Part shown: positions 13,901 to 27,390 of the stretch, piece by piece | Numbering within the stretch: the stretch's first letter is position 1 | How the letters are laid out: every line of letters begins with the position of its first letter | Source of the DNA: Parapristionchus giblindavisi | Lineage: Eukaryota > Nematoda > Chromadorea > Rhabditida > Diplogasteridae | Length of the DNA stretch: 64,000 nucleotides | Direction of reading: 5' to 3' | Assembly: GCA_943737045.1 (NCBI GenBank) | Contig: CALSFV010000433.1 | Span: 87,617-151,616, forward strand | The notes under the pieces: model-generated | Seen by the model: the letters and a program-made list of their open reading frames with translations, nothing else | Told to the model about the DNA's origin: nothing | Databases searched by the model: none | Program-made: the position numbers and the translations under genes

Positions 13901-16900
13901 CTAGCCCCTTGCTTCTGAGTGATTCCCTGGTCGAATCTGGGCTAGCCCCTTGCTTCTGAGTGATTCCCTGGTCGAATCTGGGCTAGCCTCTTGCTTCTGA
14001 GTGATTCCCTGGTCGAATCTGGGGTAGCCCCTTGCTTCTGAGCGATTCCCTGGTCGAATCTGGGCTAGCCCCTTGCTTCTGAGTGATTCCCTGGTCGAAT
14101 CTGGGCTAGCCCCTTGCTTCTGAGTGATACCCTGATCGAATCTGGGCTAGCCCCTTGCTTCTGAGTGATTCCCTGGTCGAATCTGGGCTAGCCCCTTGCT
14201 TCTGAGTGATTCCCTGGTCGAATCTGGGCTAGCCTCTTGCTTCTGAGTGATTCCCTGGTCGAATCTGGGGTAGCCCCTTGCTTCTGAGCGATTCCCTGGT
14301 CGAATCTGGGCTAGCCCCTTGCTTATAAGTGATACCCTGGTCGAATCTGGGCTAGCCCCTTGCTTCTGAGTGATTCCCTGGTCGAATCTGGGCTAGCCCC
14401 TTGCTTCTGAGTGATTCCCTGGTCGAATCTGGGGTAGCCCCTTGCTTCTGAGCGATTCCCTGGTCGAATCTGGGCTAGCCCCTTGCTTATAAGTGATACC
14501 CTGGTCGAATCTGGGCTAGCCCCTTGCTTCTGAGTGATTCCCTGGTCGAATCTGGGCTAGCCCCTTGCTTCTGAGTGATACCCTGGTCGAATCTGGGCTA
14601 GCCCCTTGCTTCTGAGTGATTCCCTGGTCGAATCTGGGCTAGCCCCTTGCTTCTGAGTGATACCCTGGTCGAATCTGGGCTAGCCCCTTGCTTCTGAGTG
14701 ATTCCCTGGTCGAATCTGGGTTAGCCTCTTGCTTCTGAGTGATTCCCTGGTCGAATCTGGGGTAGCCCCTTGCTTCTGAGTGATTCCCTGGTCGAATCTG
14801 GGGTAGCCCCTTGCTTCTGAGTGATACCCTGGTCGAATCTGGGCTAGCCCCTTGCTTCTGAGTGATTCCCTGGTCGAATCTGGGCTAGCCCCTTGCTTCT
14901 GAGTGATACCCTGGTCGAATCTGGGCTAGCCCCTTGCTTCTGAGTGATTTCCTGGTCGAATCTGGGGTAGCCCCTGGCTTCTGAGTGATTCCCTGGTCGA
15001 ATCTGGGCTAGCCCCTTGCTTATGAGTGATACCCTGGTCGAATCTGGGCTAGCCCCTTGCTTCTGAGTGATTCCCTGGTCGAATCTGGGCTAGCCCCTTG
15101 CTTATAAGTGATACCCTGGTCGAATCTGGGCTAGCCCCTTGCTTCTGAGTGATTCCCTGGTCGAATCTGGGCTAGCCCCTTGCTTCTGAGTGATTCCCTG
15201 GTCGAATCTGGGCTAGCCCCTTGCTTCTGAGCGATTCCCTGGTCGAATCTGGGCTAGCCCCTTGCTTCTGAGTGATTCCCTGGTCGAATCTGGGCTAGCC
15301 CCTTGCTTCTGAGTGATACCCTGGTCGAATCTGGGCTAGCCCCTTGCTTCTGAGTGATTCCCTGGTCGAATCTGGGCTAGCCCCTTGCTTCTGAGTGATT
15401 CCCTGGTCGAATCTGGGCTAGCCCCTTGCTTCTGAGTGATTCCCTGGTTGAATCTGGTGTAACCCCTTGCTTCTGAGTGATACCCTGGTCGAATCTGGGC
15501 TAGCCCCTTGCTTCTGAGTGATTCCCTGGTCGAATCTGGGCTAGCCCCTTGCTTCTGAGTGATTCCCTGGTCGAATCTGGGCTAGCCCCTTGCTTCTGAG
15601 CGATTCCCTGGTCGAATCTGGACTAGCCTCTTGCTTCTGAGTGATTCCCTGGTCGAATCTGGGCTAGCCCCTTGCTTCTGAGTGATTCCCTGGTCGAATC
15701 TGGGCTAGCCCCTTGCTTCTGAGTGATACCCTGATCGAATCTGGGCTAGCCCCTTGCTTCTGAGTGATTCCCTGGTCGAATCTGGGCTAGCCCCTTGCTT
15801 CTGAGTGATTCCCTGGTCGAATCTGGGCTAGCCTCTTGCTTCTGAGTGATTCCCTGGTCGAATCTGGGGTAGCCCCTTGCTTCTGAGCGATTCCCTGGTC
15901 GAATCTGGGCTAGCCCCTTGCTTATAAGTGATACCCTGGTCGAATCTGGGCTAGCCCCTTGCTTCTGAGTGATTCCCTGGTCGAATCTGGGCTAGCCCCT
16001 TGCTTCTGAGTGATTCCCTGGTCGAATCTGGGGTAGCCCCTTGCTTCTGAGCGATTCCCTGGTCGAATCTGGGCTAGCCCCTTGCTTATAAGTGATACCC
16101 TGGTCGAATCTGGGCTAGCCCCTTGCTTCTGAGTGATTCCCTGGTCGAATCTGGGCTAGCCCCTTGCTTCTGAGTGATACCCTGGTCGAATCTGGGCTAG
16201 CCCCTTGCTTCTGAGTGATTCCCTGGTCGAATCTGGGCTAGCCCCTTGCTTCTGAGTGATACCCTGGTCGAATCTGGGCAAGCCCCTTGCTTCTGAGTGA
16301 TTCCCTGGTCGAATCTGGGTTAGCCTCTTGCTTCTGAGTGATTCCCTGGTCGAATCTGGGGTAGCCCCTTGCTTCTGAGTGATTCCCTGGTCGAATCTGG
16401 GGTAGCCCCTTGCTTCTGAGTGATACCCTGGTCGAATCTGGGCTAGCCCCTTGCTTCTGAGTGATTCCCTGGTCGAATCTGGGCTAGCCCCTTGCTTCTG
16501 AGTGATACCCTGGTCGAATCTGGGCTAGCCCCTTGCTTCTGAGTGATTTCCTGGTCGAATCTGGGTTAGCCTCTTGCTTCTGAGTGATTCCCTGGTCGAA
16601 TCTGGGGTAGCCCCTGGCTTCTGAGTGATTCCCTGGTCGAATCTGGGCTAGCCCCTTGCTTATGAGTGATACCCTGGTCGAATCTGGGCTAGCCCCTTGC
16701 TTCTGAGTGATTCCCTGGTCGAATCTGGGCTAGCCCCTTGCTTATAAGTGATACCCTGGTCGAATCTGGGCTAGCCCCTTGCTTCTGAGTGATTCCCTGG
16801 TCGAATCTGGGCTAGCCCCTTGCTTCTGAGTGATTCCCTGGTCGAATCTGGGCTAGCCCCTTGCTTCTGAGCGATTCCCTGGTCGAATCTGGGCTAGCCC

Positions 16901-19900
16901 CTTGCTTCTGAGTGATTCCCTGGTCGAATCTGGGCTAGCCCCTTGCTTCTGAGTGATACCCTGGTCGAATCTGGGCTAGCCCCTTGCTTCTGAGTGATTC
17001 CCTGGTCGAATCTGGGCTAGCCCCTTGCTTCTGAGTGATTCCCTGGTCGAATCTGGGCTAGCCCCTTGCTTCTGAGTGATTCCCTGGTTGAATCTGGTGT
17101 AACCCCTTGCTTCTGAGTGATACCCTGGTCGAATCTGGGCTAGCCCCTTGCTTCTGAGTGATTCCCTGGTCGAATCTGGGCTAGCCCCTTGCTTTTGAGT
17201 GATTCCCTGGTCGAATCTGGGCTAGCCCCTTGCTTCTGAGTGATTCCCTGGTCGAATCTGGGCTAGCCCCTTGCTTCTGAGTGATTCCCTGGTCGAATCT
17301 GGGCTAGCCCCTTGCTTCTGAGTGATTCCCTGGTCGAATCTGGGCTAGCCCCTTGCTTCTGAGTGATTCCCTGGTCGAATCTGGGCTAGCCCCTGGTCGA
17401 ATCTGGGCTAGCCCCTTGCTTCTGAGTGATTCCCTGGTCGAATCTGGGCTAGCCCCTTGCTTCTGAGTGATTCCCTGGTCGAATCTGGGCTAGCCCCTTG
17501 CTTCTGAGTGATTCCCTGGTCGAATCTGGGGTAGCCCCTTGCTTCTGAGTGATACCCTGGTCGAATCTGGGCTAGCCCCTTGCTTCTGAGTGATACCCTG
17601 GTCGAATCTGGGCTAGCCCCTTGCTTCTGAGTGATTCCCTGGTCGAATCTGGGCTAGCCCCTTGCTTCTGAGTGATACCCTGGTCGAATCTGGGCTAGCC
17701 CCTTGCTTCTGAGTGATTCCCTGGTCGAATCTGGGTTAGCCTCTTGCTTCTGAGTGATTCCCTGGTCGAATCTGGGGTAGCCCCTTGCTTCTGAGTGATT
17801 CCCTGGTCGAATCTGGGGTAGCCCCTTGCTTCTGAGTGATACCCTGGTCGAATCTGGGCTAGCCCCTTGCTTCTGAGTGATTCCCTGGTCGAATCTGGGC
17901 TAGCCCCTTGCTTCTGAGTGATACCCTGGTCGAATCTGGGCTAGCCCCTTGCTTCTGAGTGATTCCCTGGTCGAATCTGGGCTAGCCCCTTGCTTCTGAG
18001 TGATTCCCTGGTCGAATCTGGGCTAGCCCCTTGCTTCTGAGCGATTCCCTGGTCGAATCTGGGCTAGCCCCTTGCTTCTGAGTGATTCCCTGGTCGAATC
18101 TGGGCTAGCCCCTTGCTTCTGAGTGATACCCTGGTCGAATCTGGGCTAGCCCCTTGCTTCTGAGTGATTCCCTGGTCGAATCTGGGCTAGCCCCTTGCTT
18201 CTGAGTGATTCCCTGGTCGAATCTGGGCTAGCCCCTTGCTTCTGAGTGATTCCCTGGTTGAATCTGGTGTAACCCCTTGCTTCTGAGTGATACCCTGGTC
18301 GAATCTGGGCTAGCCCCTTGCTTCTGAGTGATTCCCTGGTCGAATCTGGGCTAGCCCCTTGCTTTTGAGTGATTCCCTGGTCGAATCTGGGCTAGCCCCT
18401 TGCTTCTGAGTGATTCCCTGGTCGAATCTGGGCTAGCCCCTTGCTTCTGAGTGATTCCCTGGTCGAATCTGGGCTAGCCCCTTGCTTCTGAGTGATTCCC
18501 TGGTCGAATCTGGGCTAGCCCCTTGCTTCTGAGTGATTCCCTGGTCGAATCTGGGCTAGCCCCTGGTCGAATCTGGGCTAGCCCCTTGCTTCTGAGTGAT
18601 TCCCTGGTCGAATCTGGGCTAGCCCCTTGCTTCTGAGTGATTCCCTGGTCGAATCTGGGCTAGCCCCTTGCTTCTGAGTGATTCCCTGGTCGAATCTGGG
18701 GTAGCCCCTTGCTTCTGAGTGATACCCTGGTCGAATCTGGGCTAGCCCCTTGCTTCTGAGTGATTCCCTGGTCGAATCTGGGCTAGCCCCTTGCTTCTGA
18801 GTGATACCCTGGTCGAATCTGGGCTAGCCCCTTGCTTCTGAGTGATTCCCTGGTCGAATCTGGGTTAGCCTCTTGCTTCTGAGTGATTCCCTGGTCGAAT
18901 CTGGGGTAGCCCCTTGCTTCTGAGTGATTCCCTGGTCGAATCTGGGCTAGCCCCTTGCTTATGAGTGATACCCTGGTCGAATCTGGGCTAGCCCCTTGCT
19001 TCTGAGTGATTCCCTGGTCGAATCTGGGCTAGCCCCTTGCTTCTGAGCGATTCCCTGGTCGAACCTGGGCTAGCCCCTTGCTTCTGAGTGATTCCCTGGT
19101 CGAATCTGGGCTAGCCTCTTGCTTCTGAGTGATTCCCTGGTCGAATCTGGGCTAGCCTCTTGCTTCTGAGTGATTCCCTGGTCGAATCTGGGCTAGCCCC
19201 TTGCTTCTAAGTGATACCCTGGTCGAATCTGGGCTAGCCCCTCGCTTCTGAGTGATTCCCTGGTCGAATCTGGGCTAGCCCCTTGCTTCTGAGTGATTCC
19301 CTGGTCGAATCTGGGCTAGCCCCTTGCTTCTGAGTGATTCCCTGGTCGAATCTGGGGTAGCCCCTTGCTTCTGAGTGATACCCTGGTCGAATCTGGGCTA
19401 GCCCCTTGCTTCTGAGTGATACCCTGGTCGAATCTGGGCTAGCCCCTTGCTTCTGAGTGATTCCCTGGTCGAATCTGGGCTAGCCTCTTGCTTCTGAGTG
19501 ATTCCCTGGTCGAATCTGGGCTAGCCCCTTGCTTCTGAGTGATTCCCTGGTCGAATCTGGGCTAGCCCCTTGCTTCTGAGTGATTCCCTGGTCGAATCTG
19601 GGCTAGCCCCTTGCTTCTGAGTGATTCCCTGGTCGAATCTGGGCTAGCCCCTTGCTTCTGAGTGATTCCCTGGTCGAATCTGGGCTAGCCCCTTGCTTAT
19701 GAGTGATACCCTGGTCGAATCTGGGCTAGCCCCTTGCTTCTGAGTGATTCCCTGGTCGAATCTGGGCTAGCCCCTTGCTTCTGAGCGATTCCCTGGTCGA
19801 ACCTGGGCTAGCCCCTTGCTTCTGAGTGATTCCCTGGTCGAATCTGGGCTAGCCTCTTGCTTCTGAGTGATTCCCTGGTCGAATCTGGGCTAGCCTCTTG

Positions 19901-21170
19901 CTTCTGAGTGATTCCCTGGTCGAATCTGGGCTAGCCTCTTGCTTCTGAGTGATTCCCTGGTCGAATCTGGGCTAGCCCCTTGCTTCTAAGTGATACCCTG
20001 GTCGAATCTGGGCTAGCCCCTCGCTTCTGAGTGATTCCCTGGTCGAATCTGGGCTAGCCCCTTGCTTCTGAGTGATTCCCTGGTCGAATCTGGGCTAGCC
20101 CCTTGCTTCTGAGTGATTCCCTGGTCGAATCTGGGCTAGCCCCTTGCTTCTGAGTGATTCCCTGGTCGAATCTGGGCTAGCCCCTTGCTTCTGAGTGATT
20201 CCCTGGTCGAATCTGGGCTAGCCCCTTGCTTCTGAGTGATTCCCTGGTCGAATCTGGGCTAGCCCCTTGCTTATGAGTGATACCCTGGTCGAATCTGGGC
20301 TAGCCCCTTGCTTCTGAGTGATTCCCTGGTCGAATCTGGGCTAGCCTCTTGCTTCTGAGTGATTCCCTGGTCGAATCTGGGCTAGCCCCTTGCTTCTAAG
20401 TGATACCCTGATCGAATCTGGGCTAGCCCCTCGCTTCTGAGTGATTCCCTGGTCGAATCTGGGCTAGCCCCTTGCTTCTGAGTGATTCCCTGGTCGAATC
20501 TGGGCTAGCCCCTTGCTTCTGAGTGATTCCCTGGTCGAATCTGGGGTAGCCCCTTGCTTCTGAGTGATACCCTGGTCGAATCTGGGCTAGCCCCTTGCTT
20601 CTGAGTGATACCCTGGTCGAATCTGGGCTAGCCCCTTGCTTCTGAGTGATTCCCTGGTCGAATCTGGGCTAGCCTCTTGCTTCTGAGTGATTCCCTGGTC
20701 GAATCTGGGCTAGCCCCTTGCTTCTGAGTGATTCCCTGGTCGAATCTGGGCTAGCCCCTTGCTTCTGAGTGATTCCCTGGTCGAATCTGGGCTAGCCCCT
20801 TGCTTCTGAGTGATTCCCTGGTCGAATCTGGGCTAGCCCCTTGCTTCTGAGTGATTCCCTGGTCGAATCTGGGCTAGCCTCTTGCTTCTGAGTGATTCCC
20901 TGGTCGATTCTGGGCTAGCCCCTTGCTTCTGAGTGATTCCCTGGTCGAATCTGGGGTAGCCCCTTGCTTCTGAGTGATACCCTGGTCGAATCTGGGCTAG
21001 CCCCTTGCTTCTGAGTGATTCCCTGGTCGAATCTGGGCTAGCCCCTTGCTTCTGAGTGATTCCCTGGTCGAATCTGGGCTAGCCCCTTGCTTCTGAGTGA
21101 TTCCCTGGTCGAATCTGTGCTAGCCTCTTGCTTCTGAGTGATTCCCTGGTCGAATCTGGGCTAGCCCCTG
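1960..21170. repeat. Recurrent 22-bp short unit inside satellite A
   Basis: Thirteen places show one unit shortened from 41 to 22 bp, with the join TAGCCCCTGGTCGAATC. They lie near 1960, 2434, 2906, 3380, 4509, 5926, 6520, 9700, 10297, 12941, 17391, 18561 and 21167. The same 19 bp are missing each time, between two CCCT direct repeats of the normal unit. That fits a single slippage deletion later copied with its neighbours. I found none between about 21170 and the array end, so the short unit marks the left two thirds of satellite A. The coordinates give the span over which these units are scattered, not a continuous element. Confidence 0.9.
14955..17190. repeat. Satellite A higher-order duplication, offset 1640 bp
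   Basis: The block 14955-15550 recurs at 16595-17190 with an offset of exactly 1640 bp (40 units). Shared rare variants fix the match: CCCCTGGCTTCTG at the left end, TTATGAGTGATACC next, and the rare GGTTGAATCTGGTGTAACC near 15451 and 17091. That last variant recurs at 18261 (offset 1170, which is 28 full units plus one 22-bp short unit) and also at 9399 and 7308. The blocks diverge to the right of about 15551 and 17191. Confidence 0.8.
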
Positions 21171-23089
21171 GTCGAATGTGGGCTAGCCCCTTGCTTCTGA
21201 ATGATTCCCTGGTCGAATCTGGGCTAGCCTCTTGCTTCTGAGTGATTCCCTGGTCGAATCTGGGCTAGCCTCTTGCTTCTGAGTGATTTCCTGGTCGAAT
21301 CTGGGGTAGCCCCTTGCTTCTGAGTGATTCCCTGGTCGAATCTGGGCTAGCCCCTTGCTTCTGAGTGATTCCCTGGTCGAATCTGGGCTAGCCCCTTGCT
21401 TCTGAGTGATTCCCTGGTCGAATCTGGGGTAGCCCCTTGCTTCTGAGTGATTCCCTGGTCGAATCTGGGCTAGCCCCTTGCTTATAAGTGATACCCTGGT
21501 CGAATCTGGGCTAGCCCCTTGCTTCTGAGTGATTCCCTGGTCGAATCTGGGCTAGCCCCTTGCTTCTGAGCGATTCCCTGGTCGAATCTGGACTAGCCTC
21601 TTGCTTCTGAGTGATTCCCTGGTCGAATCTGGGCTAGCCCCTTGCTTCTGAGTGATTCCCTGGTCGAATCTGGGCTAGCCCCTTGCTTCTGAGTGATACC
21701 CTGGTCGAATCTGGGCTAGCCCCTTGCTTCTGAGTGATTCCCTGGTCGAATCTGGGCTAGCCCCTTGCTTCTGAGTGATTCCCTGGTCGAATCTGGGCTA
21801 GCCTCTTGCTTCTGAGTGATTCCCTGGTCGAATCTGGGGTAGCCCCTTGCTTCTGAGTGATTCCCTGGTCGAATCTGGGCTAGCCCCTTGCTTATAAGTG
21901 ATACCCTGGTCGAATCTAGGCTAGCCCCTTGCTTCTGAGTGATTCCCTGGTCGAATCTGGGCTAGCCCCTTGCTTCTGAGTGATTCCCTGGTCGAATCTG
22001 GGCTAGCCCCTTGCTTCTGAGCGATTCCCTGGTCGAATCTGGACTAGCCTCTTGCTTCTGAGTGATTCCCTGGTCGAATCTGGGCTAGCCCCTTGCTTAT
22101 AAGTGATACCCTGGTCGAATCTGGGCTAGCCCCTTGCTTCTGAGTGATTCCCTGGTCGAATCTGGGCTAGCCCCTTGCTTCTGAGCGATTCCCTGGTCGA
22201 ATCTGGACTAGCCTCTTGCTTCTGAGTGATTCCCTGGTCGAATCTGGGCTAGCCCCTTGCTTCTGAGTGATTCCCTGGTCGAATCTGGGCTAGCCCCTTG
22301 CTTCTGAGTGATACCCTGGTCGAATCTGGGCTAGCCCCTTGCTTCTGAGTGATTCCCTGGTCGAATCTGGGCTAGCCCCTTGCTTCTGAGTGATTCCCTG
22401 GTCGAATCTGGGCTAGCCTCTTGCTTCTGAGTGATTCCCTGGTCGAATCTGGGGTAGCCCCTTGCTTCTGAGTGATTCCCTGGTCGAATCTGGGCTAGCC
22501 CCTTGCTTATAAGTGATACCCTGGTCGAATCTAGGCTAGCCCCTTGCTTCTGAGTGATTCCCTGGTCGAATCTGGGCTAGCCCCTTGCTTCTGAGCGATT
22601 CCCTGGTCGAATCTGGACTAGCCTCTTGCTTCTGAGTGATTCCCTGGTCGAATCTGGGCTAGCCCCTTGCTTCTGAGTGATTCCCTGGTCGAATCTGGGC
22701 TAGCCCCTTGCTTCTGAGTGATACCCTGATCGAATCTGGGCTAGCCCCTTGCTTCTGAGTGATTCCCTGGTCGAATCTGGGCTAGCCCCTTGCTTCTGAG
22801 TGATTCCCTGGTCGAATCTGGGCTAGCCTCTTGCTTCTGAGTGATTCCCTGGTCGAATCTGGGCTAGCCCCTTGCTTCTGAGTGATTCCCTGGTCGAATC
22901 TGGGGTAGCCCCTTGCCTCTGAGCGATTCCCTGGTCGAATCTGGGCTAGCCCCTTGCTTATAAGTGATACCCTGGTCGAATCTGGGCTAGCCCCTTGCTT
23001 CTGAGTGATTCCCTGGTCGAATCTGGGCTAGACCCTTGCTTCTGAGTGATTCCCTGGTCGAATCTGGGGTAGCCCCTTGCTTCTGAGCG

Positions 23090-25830
23090 ATTCCCTGGTC
23101 GAATCTGGGCTAGCCCCTTGCTTATAAGTGATACCCTGGTCGAATCTGGGCTAGCCCCTTGCTTCTGAGTGATTCCCTGGTCGAATCTTGGCTAGCCCCT
23201 TGCTTCTGAGCGATTCCCTGGTCGAATCTGGGCTAGCCCCTTGCTTCTGAGTGATTCCCTGGTCGAATCTGGGCTAGCCTCTTGCTTCTGAGTGATTCCC
23301 TGGTCGAATCTGGGCTAGCCCCTTGCTTCTGAGTGATTCCCTGGTCGAATCTGGGGTAGCCCCTTGCTTCTGAGCGATTCCCTGGTCGAATCTGGGCTAG
23401 CCCCTTGCTTATAAGTGATACCCTGGTCGAATCTGGGCTAGCCCCTTGCTTCTGAGTGATTCCCTGGTCGAATCTGGGCTAGCCCCTTGCTTCTGAGCGA
23501 TTCCCTGGTCGAATCTTGGCTAGCCCCTTGCTTCTGAGTGATTCCCTGGTCGAATCTGGGCTAGCCTCTTGCTTCTGAGTGATTCCCTGGTCGAATCTGG
23601 GCTAGCCCCTTGCTTCTGAGTGATTCCCTGGTCGAATCTGGGGTAGCCCCTTGCTTCTGAGTGATTCCCTGGTCGAATCTGGGCTAGCCCCTTGCTTATG
23701 AGTGATACCCTGGTCGAGTCTGGGCTAGCCTCTTGCTTCTGAGTGATTCCCTGGTCGATTCTGGGCTAGCCCCTTGCTTCTGAGTGATTCCCTGATCGAA
23801 TCTGGGGTAGCCCCTTGCTTCTGAGTGATACCCTGGTCGAATCTGGGCTAGCCCCTTGCTTCTGAGTGATTCCCTGGTCGAATCTGGGCTAGCCCCTTGC
23901 TTCTGAGTGATTCCCTGGTCGAATCTGGGCTAGCCCCTTGCTTCTGAGTGATACCCTGATCGAATCTGGGCTAGCCCCTTGCTTCTGAGTGATTCCCTGG
24001 TCGAATCTGGGCTAGCCCCTTGCTTCTGAGTGATTCCCTGGTCGAATCTGGGCTAGCCTCTTGCTTCTGAGTGATTCCCTGGTCGAATCTGGGCTAGCCC
24101 CTTGCTTCTGAGTGATTCCCTGGTCGAATCTGGGGTAGCCCCTAGCTTCTGAGCGATTCCCTGGTCGAATCTGGGCTAGCCCCTTGCTTATAAGTGATAC
24201 CCTGGTCGAATCTGGGGTAGCCCCTTGCTTCTGAGCGATTCCCTGGTCGAATCTGGGCTAGCCCCTTGCTTCTGAGCGATTCCCTGGTCGAATCTGGGCT
24301 AGCCCCTTGCTTCTGAGTGATTCCCTGGTCGAATCTGGGCTAGCCTCTTGCTTCTGAGTGATTCCCTGGTCGAATCTGGGCTAGCCCCTTGCTTCTGAGT
24401 GATTCCCTGGTCGAATCTGGGGTAGCCCCTTGCTTCTGAGTGATTCCCTGGTCGAATCTGGGCTAGCCTCTTGCTTCTGAGTGATCCCCTGGTCGAATCT
24501 GGGGTAGCCCCTTGCTTCTGAGTGATTCCCTGGTCGAATCTGGGGTAGCCCCTTGCTTCTGAGTGATACCCTGGTCGAATCTGGGCTAGCCCCTTGCTTA
24601 TAAGTGATACCCTGGTCGAATCTGGGGTAGCCCCTTGCTTCTGAGCGATTCCCTGGTCGAATCTGGGCTAGCCCCTTGCTTCTGAGCGATTCCCTGGTCG
24701 AATCTGGGCTAGCCCCTTGCTTCTGAGCGATTCCCTGGTCGAATCTGGGCTAGCCCCTTGCTTATAAGTGATACCCTGGTCGAATCTGGGCTAGCCCCTT
24801 GCTTCTGAGTGATTCCCTGGTCGAATCTGGGCTAGCCCCTTGCTTCTGAGCGATTCCCTGGTCGAATCTGGGCTAGCCCCTTGCTTCTGAGTGATTCCCT
24901 GGTCGAATCTGGGCTAGCCTCTTGCTTCTGAGTGATTCCCTGGTCGAATCTGGGCTAGCCCCTTGCTTCTGAGTGATTCCCTGGTCGAATCTGGGGTAGC
25001 CCCTTGCTTCTGAGCGATTCCCTGGTCGAATCTGGGCTAGCCCCTTGCTTATAAGTGATACCCTGGTCGAATCTGGGCTAGCCCCTTGCTTCTGAGTGAT
25101 TCCCTGGTCGAATCTGGGCTAGCCCCTTGCTTCTGAGCGATTCCCTGGTCGAATCTTGGCTAGCCCCTTGCTTCTGAGTGATTCCCTGGTCGAATCTGGG
25201 CTAGCCTCTTGCTTCTGAGTGATTCCCTGGTCGAATCTGGGCTAGCCCCTTGCTTCTGAGTGATTCCCTGGTCGAATCTGGGGTAGCCCCTTGCTTCTGA
25301 GTGATTCCCTGGTCGAATCTGGGCTAGCCCCTTGCTTATGAGTGATACCCTGGTCGAGTCTGGGCTAGCCTCTTGCTTCTGAGTGATTCCCTGGTCGATT
25401 CTGGGCTAGCCCCTTGCTTCTGAGTGATTCCCTGATCGAATCTGGGGTAGCCCCTTGCTTCTGAGTGATACCCTGGTCGAATCTGGGCTAGCCCCTTGCT
25501 TCTGAGTGATTCCCTGGTCGAATCTGGGCTAGCCCCTTGCTTCTGAGTGATTCCCTGGTCGAATCTGGGCTAGCCCCTTGCTTCTGAGTGATACCCTGAT
25601 CGAATCTGGGCTAGCCCCTTGCTTCTGAGTGATTCCCTGGTCGAATCTGGGCTAGCCCCTTGCTTCTGAGTGATTCCCTGGTCGAATCTGGGCTAGCCTC
25701 TTGCTTCTGAGTGATTCCCTGGTCGAATCTGGGCTAGCCCCTTGCTTCTGAGTGATTCCCTGGTCGAATCTGGGGTAGCCCCTAGCTTCTGAGCGATTCC
25801 CTGGTCGAATCTGGGCTAGCCCCTTGCTTA
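23090..25830. repeat. Satellite A higher-order duplication, offset 1640 bp (second example)
   Basis: About 1.1 kb at 23090-24190 is repeated at 24730-25830, again with an offset of exactly 1640 bp (40 units). Shared rare markers are GAATCTTGGC (near 23512 and 25152), CGAGTCTGGGCTAGCCTC (near 23716 and 25356), CCCTGATCGAATCTGGGG, and CCCCTAGCTTCTGAGCG (near 24140 and 25780). The copies separate after about 24190 and 25830, where one continues TTATAAGTG and the other TTATGAGTG. Confidence 0.85.
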
Positions 25831-27390
25831 TGAGTGATACCCTGGTCGAGTCTGGGCTAGCCTCTTGCTTCTGAGTGATCCCCTGGTCGAATCTGGGGTA
25901 GCCCCTTGCTTCTGAGTGATTCCCTGGTCGAATCTGGGGTAGCCCCTTGCTTCTGAGTGATACCCTGGTCGAATCTGGGCTAGCCCCTTGCTTCTGAGTG
26001 ATTCCCTGGTCGAATCTGGGCTAGCCCCTTGCTTCTGAGTGATTCCCTGGTCGAATCTGGGCTAGCCCCTTGCTTCTGAGTGATACCCTGATCGAATCTG
26101 GGCTAGCCCCTTGCTTCTGAGTGATTCCCTGGTCGAATCTGGGCTAGCCCCTTGCTTCTGAGTGATTCCCTGGTCGAATATGGGGTAGCCCCTTGCTTCT
26201 GAGCGATTCCCTGGTCGAATCTGGGCTAGCCCCTTGCTTATAAGTGATACCCTGGTCGAATCTGGGCTAGCCCCTTGCTTATAAGTGATACCCTGGTCGA
26301 ATCTGGGCTAGCCCCTTGCTTCTGAGTGATTCCCTGGTCGAATCTGGGCTAGCCCCTTGCTTATAAGAGATACCCTGGTCGAATCTGGGCTAGCCCCTTG
26401 CTTCTGAGTGATTTCAAGGTCGATTCTGGGCTAGCCCCTTGCTTCTGAGTGATTCCCTGGTCGAATCTGGGGTAGCCCCTTGCTTCTGAGTGATACCCTG
26501 GTCGAATCTGGGCTAGCCCCTTGCTTCTGAGTGATTCCCTGGTCGAATCTGGGGTAGCCCCTTGCTTCTGAGTGATACCCTGGTCGAATCTGGGCTAGCC
26601 CCTTGCTTATAAGTGATACCCTGGTCGAATCTGGGCTAGCCCCTTGCTTCTGAGTGATTCCCTGGTCGAATCTGGGCTAGCCCCTTGCTTATAAGTGATA
26701 CCCTGGTCGAATCTGGGCTAGCCCCTTGCTTCTGAGTGATTCCCTGGTCGAATCTGGGCTAGCCCCTTGCTTCTGAGCGATTCCCTGGTCGAATCTGGGC
26801 TAGCCCCTTGCTTCTGAGTGATTCCCTGGTCGAATCTGGGCTAGCCTCTTGCTTCTGAGTGATTCCCTGGTCGAATCTGGGCTAGCCCCTTGCTTCTGAG
26901 TGATTCCCTGGTCGAATCTGGGGTAGCCCCTTGCTTCTGAGTGATTCCCTGGTCGAATCTGGGCTAGCCCCTTGCTTCTGAGTGATTCCCTGGTCGAATC
27001 TGGGCTAGCCCCTTGCTTATGAGTGATACCCTGGTCGAATCTGGGCTAGCCCCTTGCTTCTGAGTGATTCCCTGGTCGAATCTGGGCTAGCCCCTTGCTT
27101 ATGAGTGATACCCTGGTCGAATCTGGGCTAGCCTCTTGCTTCTGAGTGATTCCCTGGTCGAATCTGGGCTAGCCCCTTGCTTCTGAGCGATTCCCTGGTC
27201 GAATCTGGGCTAGCCTCTTGCTTCTGAGTGATTCCCTGGTCGAATCTGGGCTAGCCCCTTGCTTCTGAGTGATTCCCTGGTCGAATCTGGGCTAGCCCCT
27301 TGCTTCTGAGTGATTCCCTGGTCGAATCTGGGGTAGCCCCTTGCTTCTGAGTGATTCCCTGGTCGAATCTGGGCTAGCCCCTTGCTTATG

